35,132 nt of DNA. Origin: Candidatus Flemingiibacterium merdigallinarum. Lineage in GTDB: Bacteria; Bacillota; Clostridia; Oscillospirales; CAG-272. Under the pieces are notes generated by a model. It ran no database searches, was not told the origin of the DNA, and saw only the letters and a program-made list of their open reading frames with translations. Each line of letters begins with the position of its first letter. Position 1 is the stretch's first letter. Shown in pieces: positions 29,904 through 35,132 of this stretch. Both the position numbers and the translations under genes were made by a program. The stretch is from NCBI GenBank assembly GCA_904386005.1, contig CAJFKR010000020.1, positions 1-35,132 of the forward strand, written 5' to 3'.

Positions 29904-32750
29904 TCAGTTGACCCTCGACAGTATCGCGCAGGCTTCGGCGCGCGTAATCGAGTTCGTCGGACGGAAGGTGTTGTCGCCGTATCCGGTGACAATGCCCGAA
30001 GCAAAGCAGCGCGCGATTCCGTCATACGCCCAGTCGGCGATAAGGTATACGTCGTTGAATTTCAGCGGATTCGTCGTCTCGGGCAGGAGTATGCCGATGA
30101 CCTTGCATATCTCCTGACGAGTGATCGGCGCGTTCGCGTTGAATATTGTCACTCCGTTCTCGTCGATGCCGTAGCCGTTCATCATTCCGTTGGCGACCGC
30201 GGTGCGGATGTATACAACCTTGTCCTCGGGCGTGTCGGCTTCGAGCGTGATTCCGTCGTTTTCAAACGGCGTCGTGTCGAGCCCGAGCCAGCGCACCAGC
30301 AGCTTCGCGAATTCGCCGCGCGTAATCTGTCCGTCGGGGTTGTATGTAAGTCCGGTCTCGCCCGCGGTGCAGTCGCTGTCCTCAATGACCGTCATCTCAT
30401 ATAGCTTCGCGATGTCGGCATATGCCCAATGCTCGGCAATGTCGACAATCGGCGGTACATCGTCCGCCTCGCCGTACCAGATTATCGGGTTGTCGACTGA
30501 CAGGCTGCGCTCGCCGCTGCCGCTCTCATAGCTGCGAATCAGAGTCTTGAGAGTCAGCGCGCCGGTGCGTATCGATATCGGCAGCTCCGCGGTGAGCTCG
30601 CTGTAGCCGAGCTGCCGGTAGTAATCTTTCGTAACCTTGTATTCAAGCTCGTATTCATTACCGCTCTCGTCTACAACCACGCAGGTCATGCGCTCGGGCA
30701 GCTCGCCGCCGACCCAGAGCTTAATTCCTCGCGCGTCGGGTGAAATCGGGAAGCCTTTCTGTATTATAAGGTCCATGACCTGACTTGACGTCCGGTTCGT
30801 GTAGCTGTAGCCGATTCCCAGCGAGCCGTCCGACTTGTAGCCGCCCTCGATCGGAGCAAAGCTGATATTGCCCGCGCCGTCGCTGAGCGAAACCGAGAAA
30901 TTGCCGATATCGGTCGGGTCCTCAAAGTCGGAGATCACATCCGAGCCGGTGCCGACCTTGATACGCGCGTAGCTGACAAGGTCGCCGTACCAAATGCCGA
31001 TCTCAACCTCGCCCTCGACTCCGGCAAAGGTCTGGAAATTGCCGTCGGTCGTGAGATAGCCGATGTCGCAGAGGAGCGCGGCGTTCGGATACGCGCCCTC
31101 CTCGGGTACGATATGCGTACCGTTGAGGGTGTAGTAGAACGAACCCGAATCGCAGAGCACATTGCGGCCGTCCTTCTGCGCAACGATATTCAGGCCAACC
31201 AGCGATCCGGGAGCGGCGCGCGTGTATGACGGGTCAAGCGACAGGCTGTCGATGTCGTCGACCACGAACACTGACACCTCGCCGTCAATGATGCCATTGC
31301 CCGTGTCGTGAGACAGTACAAGCCGGTACTCGCCCGGGACATAGCCGGCGATAAAGCTGCCGCCGATAATGCTGCCGATATCGCTCGGGTAGACGACATC
31401 CGGGTCGAAAATCAGGCTTATCTCGTCGCTCGGTATCAGCTCGAGCGAGTATTCGTTCGTCACCGGCATATACGCGCGGTCGAGCGCGTACGCCGAGAAG
31501 TAGACGCGGCTGCCGCTCAATACGACCGGCGAGTTCGGAATCGCCGACAGCGACGCGGGTATATTGTCGGGAGTCTCGCTGCTCACAAGCAGTATGCCGT
31601 TCGCGAGCGAGCGGTAGCTGCCGTCGGACGGAGCGTTCACATATACGCAGTCGGAAGACGACGAGCTTTTGACCATGACCGTAGTCGAACCTCCGCCGTC
31701 AAGATTTAACGCGGTCACACATCCGAGCTCGTTCATCAGCGCCGCAAGCTCGGTTTCGGTTATGCCCTTGCTCGACTGCATACGTCCGTCGACCGCGAAG
31801 AACACGACCTTGCCGTCCGGCTTCAATCCCACCGCGGTGCGCGGATTCGAGACCTTTTCGTGGTCCTCGTCGATGATGCCCTCGGGAATGACGCCGTTGT
31901 CGAGTATGAGGTCGCCGCCGCCGATCGCGGTCACGACGTTCTCCCAGCCCGGCTCGCAGACTGTGTTAATCGTGACATAATCTCCGGCGCGGAAGCCGAC
32001 GAACAGCGGGTAATCCTCATACGAGCAGGCGACCGATATCACCGCGCAGCCCTCGGGTATCGACGTGTTGCAGTCGCCGCTGACCACCTCGCGGACATAT
32101 CCGGTGACCGAACCGCTCGCTCTGAGCTCTCCGCCGAGCTCGATTATGATTTCGAGCGACTCGCTCGACGACAGCGTCGTCGACGCGAAATCGTCGGTCA
32201 GCATATACACGCCCCAGATAGTCGGGAATTTGTTGATCTGGTCGATTTCGATCGGCGAGCCGGCGCGGCTGATATTCGTAATCGAAACCTTGACCGACGG
32301 CTTGCCTATGACCGCCTGTCCGTCGGCGGTAAAGCCAACGGCGTACTTCGAGTCGTCGGTCGAGACAAGCTCGCCGTTGTTGATCATGACTCCGAGCGGA
32401 ACTCCGGTCTGCATACTGTAGAAGTCTCCGTTGAGCGCGGCGAGCACGGTGCTGCCGTCATCGGCAGCGGCGTTCGTGAGCGAGTTCAGCCGGTCCTTGC
32501 CGTAGACCGTGCTGCCCCAGCTGACAATCGGCAGTGTACCTCCGGCGGGGTCGTATTCGAATATGTATGCGCTCTGCTCGCGTCCGGTCGAATCCTTGGC
32601 TTTGTACCGCGTATATTCGAGCCCGTCGCCGATAGTGTCTCGCTTTATCGAATATACCTCGCCGATACCGGTATACGACAACGCGGAAAGCGGAAACGAC
32701 ATCAGCATCGCGGCGGTCAGCGCCGCGAGCGTTATCCTGTATTTTTTCAT
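29904..32750 (-). CDS. Large S-layer-anchored phosphodiester-glycosidase-family protein
   Basis: The ORF track starts at 32783, but the ATG at 32750 follows AAGGAGAAGGAGC and gives a normal signal peptide (MKKYRITLAALTAAMLMSF...), 948 residues. Residues about 60-390 are an NAGPA (PF09992) phosphodiester-glycosidase domain: AALNGDFYSMQTGVPLG, NPRTAVGLKPDGKVVFFAVDGR and NLDGGGSTTVMV, with the conserved Asp residues. A long middle part follows, with beta-sandwich repeats and a jelly-roll, CBM-like region (about 590-750: FSVSLSDGAGNISF...). The C-terminal about 170 residues carry three SLH repeats (EHWAYADIAKLYE, ITRQEICKVIG, NTFRPTNSITRAEACAILSR) that bind the cell-wall polymer. It should sit on the outer surface and may uncap phosphorylated glycans. 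Substrate unknown. Confidence 0.92.
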   Translation of the reverse strand: MKKYRITLAALTAAMLMSFPLSALSYTGIGEVYSIKRDTIGDGLEYTRYKAKDSTGREQSAYIFEYDPAGGTLPIVSWGSTVYGKDRLNSLTNAAADDGSTVLAALNGDFYSMQTGVPLGVMINNGELVSTDDSKYAVGFTADGQAVIGKPSVKVSITNISRAGSPIEIDQINKFPTIWGVYMLTDDFASTTLSSSESLEIIIELGGELRASGSVTGYVREVVSGDCNTSIPEGCAVISVACSYEDYPLFVGFRAGDYVTINTVCEPGWENVVTAIGGGDLILDNGVIPEGIIDEDHEKVSNPRTAVGLKPDGKVVFFAVDGRMQSSKGITETELAALMNELGCVTALNLDGGGSTTVMVKSSSSSDCVYVNAPSDGSYRSLANGILLVSSETPDNIPASLSAIPNSPVVLSGSRVYFSAYALDRAYMPVTNEYSLELIPSDEISLIFDPDVVYPSDIGSIIGGSFIAGYVPGEYRLVLSHDTGNGIIDGEVSVFVVDDIDSLSLDPSYTRAAPGSLVGLNIVAQKDGRNVLCDSGSFYYTLNGTHIVPEEGAYPNAALLCDIGYLTTDGNFQTFAGVEGEVEIGIWYGDLVSYARIKVGTGSDVISDFEDPTDIGNFSVSLSDGAGNISFAPIEGGYKSDGSLGIGYSYTNRTSSQVMDLIIQKGFPISPDARGIKLWVGGELPERMTCVVVDESGNEYELEYKVTKDYYRQLGYSELTAELPISIRTGALTLKTLIRSYESGSGERSLSVDNPIIWYGEADDVPPIVDIAEHWAYADIAKLYEMTVIEDSDCTAGETGLTYNPDGQITRGEFAKLLVRWLGLDTTPFENDGITLEADTPEDKVVYIRTAVANGMMNGYGIDENGVTIFNANAPITRQEICKVIGILLPETTNPLKFNDVYLIADWAYDGIARCFASGIVTGYGDNTFRPTNSITRAEACAILSRVN

Positions 32751-32809
32751 GCTCCTTCTCCTTGAACCTGTAAAATGTGCCATTTGACTGGCACGCGGAG
32801 GTCTATCTC

Positions 32810-32838
32810 ATTATATCATAAAATGCTAAAAAAAGAAA
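32810..32838 (-). promoter_or_regulatory. Likely promoter of the SLH gene
   Basis: On the minus strand TGATATAAT, an extended -10 box (TGN-TATAAT), with a weak TTTCTT at the -35 place; about 60 bases before the ATG at 32750. Confidence 0.5.
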
Positions 32839-32920
32839 CCGCTTTTATACCAAAATTAATACTAAATTCACATAATAGGCAATTTTTGCATTACTGTGAA
32901 ATCTCTGTGTATAGCCCGAC

Positions 32921-33595
32921 TTAAAGTCTGCCGAGAGGACCGGTTTCGGTCGACTGCTGTACGATGCCGCTGTCAGCAAGCCCGAGCAGCCTATCCGCGG
33001 CTTCACAAATCAGCTCAGCCTGCATTGTCACCGCGGCAGGCTTGTAATGGAAGGTGTCGCCCATCATTTTATCCTTGTCAAGCGAATCGGTCGGCGTGAA
33101 CAGGTCGAGTGTCGCGAGCGATTTCTCTTCAGCGGTTTTGAGTATGTCCGAATTTATACGCTTCACAATCTCATTGCGCACCGGATCGTTCAGCGCGGTA
33201 CATAATAATAGCAGCAGCTTTGCGTCTGGCAGCTTCGCCCGCAGGAAGTCGACCGCCGCTCTGTATGCCGCGACCCATTCGCCGCGGTCGGTGACAAGGC
33301 TGTGCAGTCCGTTGTTGAAGCAGATCAGCGAGTAGCTGTATGCGCCGGCGATGAAGTCGAGCTCGCGGAAATAATCGGGGTCGGTGACGCACTTCGAGCT
33401 CGCCCAGAATGTGACATTTGCGCGGCTCGACAGGATCCTGCGCACCTCCGACTGATACGCGTTGCAGATCGAGTCGCCGATCAGCAGCACGCGCGGGTGT
33501 GTAGTATCGAGCGAATTGTAGGTGTAGGTCGTCGACCACTCGATTGCCTCGCGCACTCGGCTGGTCTGTTTCGGCTGAAAATCAGTGTAGTTCAT
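32921..33595 (-). CDS. SGNH/GDSL hydrolase-family protein
   Basis: The 224-residue protein has no signal peptide, so it is probably cytoplasmic. Block I is RVLLIGDSICNAYQ with the nucleophile Ser (about 42). Block III has the FNNGLHSLV region in place of G-x-N-D. Block V has GDTFHYKPAA, giving the Asp-x-x-His of the catalytic dyad. It belongs to the SGNH fold of acyl- and carbohydrate esterases. The ATG follows AAAGGAATTATAACAG. It lies between the SLH gene and the second MATE gene on the same strand, with gaps of 170 and 33 bases. Co-transcription with MATE is possible, with the SLH gene using its own promoter. A peptidoglycan or glycan deacetylase role is only a guess. Confidence 0.85.
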   Translation of the reverse strand: MNYTDFQPKQTSRVREAIEWSTTYTYNSLDTTHPRVLLIGDSICNAYQSEVRRILSSRANVTFWASSKCVTDPDYFRELDFIAGAYSYSLICFNNGLHSLVTDRGEWVAAYRAAVDFLRAKLPDAKLLLLLCTALNDPVRNEIVKRINSDILKTAEEKSLATLDLFTPTDSLDKDKMMGDTFHYKPAAVTMQAELICEAADRLLGLADSGIVQQSTETGPLGRL

Positions 33596-33627
33596 CTGTT
33601 ATAATTCCTTTCCTTATAATTCCAATA

Positions 33628-35022
33628 TTATTTCGCGATTCGCTTGATCCATTTATATCGATTGCAGTGTATCGCGACCGGCAGACACTTGAACACCTGA
33701 TCGCTGTTCAGCACCGCGACGATGAATACCGCCGGCATATGAAGTACATACGCCGAAATAAAGGTCAACGGCATGACTATTCCCCAGGTTGAAATCATGT
33801 TCATATACATGATGAACTTGACGTCGCCGCCGCCCTTGACGATACCGACGCTCGCCGGCATCTGATAGGACATTCCGACCATCGCGAACGACAGCACTAT
33901 CAGCATCCCGTCCGCAATCCGCAGCGCGTTGTCAGAAAGGTCGTACAGACTCAAAAAGGGGATTCGCAGAAAGAAGAGCGCGAAACCGAGGATGATTCCG
34001 AAAATGATGTACAGTATCTGCAAGGTTCGGCTGTAATCCTTGATTATAGTGTCGTCGTCCGGATTTTCGCCGATAGTCTTGCCGATTATGACCGCGGACG
34101 CGCTCGCCTCGCCTATCGCGATAATCTTGACATATTGGTAGATAGTAGTCGCGACCGAATTCGCCGCGATCGCGTCGTCCTCAAGATGACCGAGCACCGA
34201 GGTCTGTATCGGCGTCGCGACGCTCCACAGAAAATTCGACAGCGCCGACGGCCAGAGCACGCGCAGGAAATCGAATAACAGCGATTTCGAATATTTAATT
34301 CCATTTAGACAGAATAATTTTAACTTTTTATCTATGAAGATTATATAAAATAGAATTATCACAAGCTCGAGTATGCGCGAAACTAAGGTTCCGACCGCCG
34401 CACCGAATATACCAAGCTCCGGAAATCCTAACTTTCCAAATATCAGCAGATAGTTGATTCCGATATTTACAAGTAGCGATACAAGCGACACCTTAAGCGC
34501 AAGATGTACCGTCTCGACCGAGCGAAGCGACGACAAGAGAATCGTGCTGATTATGTAGAGCGGATAGGTGAAGCAGATCAGCTTTAAATACTTCGCTCCC
34601 TCGGCGATGTAGTCGGCGTTCTCGGTGAAAATCGACAGCACCCCCGCCGGAAAGAAGCAGGTCCATATGAACACTCCGGCGGCGAATATTATGCCGATCG
34701 CGAGCGCGTAGAAGGTCAGCAGCCGTATCTCCGCCGACTTCTTTTTGCCCCAGTACTGTCCGCCGATTACGACTATGCTGTCGCCGACCGCGAGCGTCAG
34801 CTGCTGTACCATGAATTGTATCTGGTTCACGGTCGCGGCTCCCGACAGCGCGTTCTGACTGTACATACCGAGCATGATATTGTCGGCCATGTTGACGCTG
34901 TATGAAATCAAGTTTTGAAAAATAATCGCGGTCATCAGGCGGACTACCGTCTTGTAAAAGCTCTTATCGCGCGTTAATAGCGGGCGGCGAGCTGCTGTGG
35001 TTGCGTCCATGATTATGACCAT
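33628..35022 (-). CDS. MATE-family efflux transporter, second copy
   Basis: The 464-residue transporter has about twelve membrane helices in two halves. The start could be ATG at 35022, directly after a hairpin, or ATG at 35010 (MDATTAARR). MATE landmarks are LMTAIIFQNLISYSVNMADNIMLG at the first helix, SVETVHLALKVSLVSLLVNIGINYLLIFG in the middle, and a second-half LSFAMVGMSYQMPASVGIVKGGGDVKF. It is most like the multidrug subgroup and is clearly different from the MATE at 6167. Its leader holds two structured elements, the SD-hairpin unit and, further upstream, a three-way junction. The 5' end of the transcript lies beyond the window. Substrate unknown. Confidence 0.92.
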   Translation of the reverse strand: MVIIMDATTAARRPLLTRDKSFYKTVVRLMTAIIFQNLISYSVNMADNIMLGMYSQNALSGAATVNQIQFMVQQLTLAVGDSIVVIGGQYWGKKKSAEIRLLTFYALAIGIIFAAGVFIWTCFFPAGVLSIFTENADYIAEGAKYLKLICFTYPLYIISTILLSSLRSVETVHLALKVSLVSLLVNIGINYLLIFGKLGFPELGIFGAAVGTLVSRILELVIILFYIIFIDKKLKLFCLNGIKYSKSLLFDFLRVLWPSALSNFLWSVATPIQTSVLGHLEDDAIAANSVATTIYQYVKIIAIGEASASAVIIGKTIGENPDDDTIIKDYSRTLQILYIIFGIILGFALFFLRIPFLSLYDLSDNALRIADGMLIVLSFAMVGMSYQMPASVGIVKGGGDVKFIMYMNMISTWGIVMPLTFISAYVLHMPAVFIVAVLNSDQVFKCLPVAIHCNRYKWIKRIAK

Positions 35023-35050
35023 GACTTCGCGTTAGCGAAGTCTACCTTTC
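35023..35050 (-). promoter_or_regulatory. SD and hairpin element at the MATE start
   Basis: On the minus strand GAAAGGTA is followed by the perfect hairpin GACTTCGC-TAAC-GCGAAGTC (35042-35023) and directly by ATGGTCATAATCATGG. Here the ATG is in frame with the gene, unlike the ATG-NNN-TAA of the other copies. Confidence 0.6.
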
Positions 35051-35059
35051 TATGTCGAT

Positions 35060-35114
35060 GTTTTGTGACGGTTTGCGAAGCAAATCGCGGTTGAAGACCG
35101 CGAAGTCACAAAAC
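35060..35114 (-). ncRNA. Three-way-junction structure in the MATE leader
   Basis: The outer stem is GTTTTGTGAC/GTCACAAAAC (35060-35069 with 35105-35114, 10 bp). Inside, CGCGGT-CTTCA-ACCGCG and TTTGC-TTC-GCAAA form two hairpins, so the 55 bases fold into a compact junction. It is read on the minus strand upstream of the MATE gene. It does not match any riboswitch I can name, such as the guanidine or yjdF classes. Confidence 0.5.
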
Positions 35115-35132
35115 TCGTGTCTGAAAATTTAT

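Noticed and set aside
31860-32765. 301-residue plus-strand ORF
   Set aside because: Antisense shadow of the SLH protein gene.

Overview
The window looks like a chromosomal piece of an uncultured, probably gut-associated Clostridium-class Firmicute. The evidence is consensus sigma-A promoters (TTGACA-N17-TATAAT type), strong GGAGG ribosome sites, Gram-positive lipoproteins, an S-layer-homology (SLH) protein, AraC regulators paired with solute-binding or sugar genes, FeoAB, a TSCPD protein and two MATE pumps. GC is moderate and higher in coding DNA than in the AT-rich promoter gaps. The taxon is inferred from these features, not from any search.

Layout: 0-3 kb holds a small lipoprotein, a sialidase-type gene cut off at its 5' end and joined head-to-head to an AraC gene, and a GTG-started DtxR-type repressor. 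3.1-8.5 kb holds a divergent AraC / solute-binding lipoprotein pair, a MATE pump and an alpha/beta-hydrolase lipoprotein. 8.7-8.9 kb is a tRNA-Asp/tRNA-Thr operon with a perfect consensus promoter and terminator. 9-10.5 kb carries two paralogous exported proteins on the minus strand. Next come phosphoglucomutase and a truncated APH-fold kinase that ends in a 19-bp tandem repeat. 13.1-18.5 kb is a five-gene minus-strand operon: htpG, aroC, a divergent prephenate-dehydratase-like gene, a UroD-like gene and a TSCPD gene. 18.8-21.8 kb is a plus-strand acyltransferase / methyltransferase / sialidase-like group. 22-25.4 kb has an esterase and feoAB with two palindromic operators at its promoter. 25.7-28.7 kb has a Gfo/Idh oxidoreductase and a TIM-barrel sugar isomerase divergent from an AraC gene. 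29.3-35 kb has a GyrI-like protein, a 948-residue phosphodiester-glycosidase/SLH protein, an SGNH hydrolase and a second MATE pump.

How parts fit together: the DtxR-type protein (2.7-3.0 kb) has the Met/Cys/Glu/His metal site of iron-sensing DtxR rather than the Asp/Glu site of MntR. It is therefore the natural candidate to bind the two 16-bp GTTAG..CTAAC palindromes that overlap the feoA -10 box 22 kb away. AraC genes beside the solute-binding gene and beside the Gfo/Idh-isomerase operon suggest sugar-responsive control.

The least expected signal is a recurring short element made of a Shine-Dalgarno (SD)-like AAGG, an 8-bp hairpin with a tetraloop, and then at once ATGG. It occurs three times clearly (7.6, 14.2 and 35.0 kb) and once in a looser form (4.35 kb). 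The stem sequence changes but pairing is kept. In three of the four the ATG opens a two-codon ORF (ATG-NNN-TAA) just before a gene. Other accessory signals are a 312-bp MITE-like repeat with matching ends and a shortened second copy, minisatellite-like inserts in aroC and its neighbour, and a three-way-junction leader in front of the last MATE gene.
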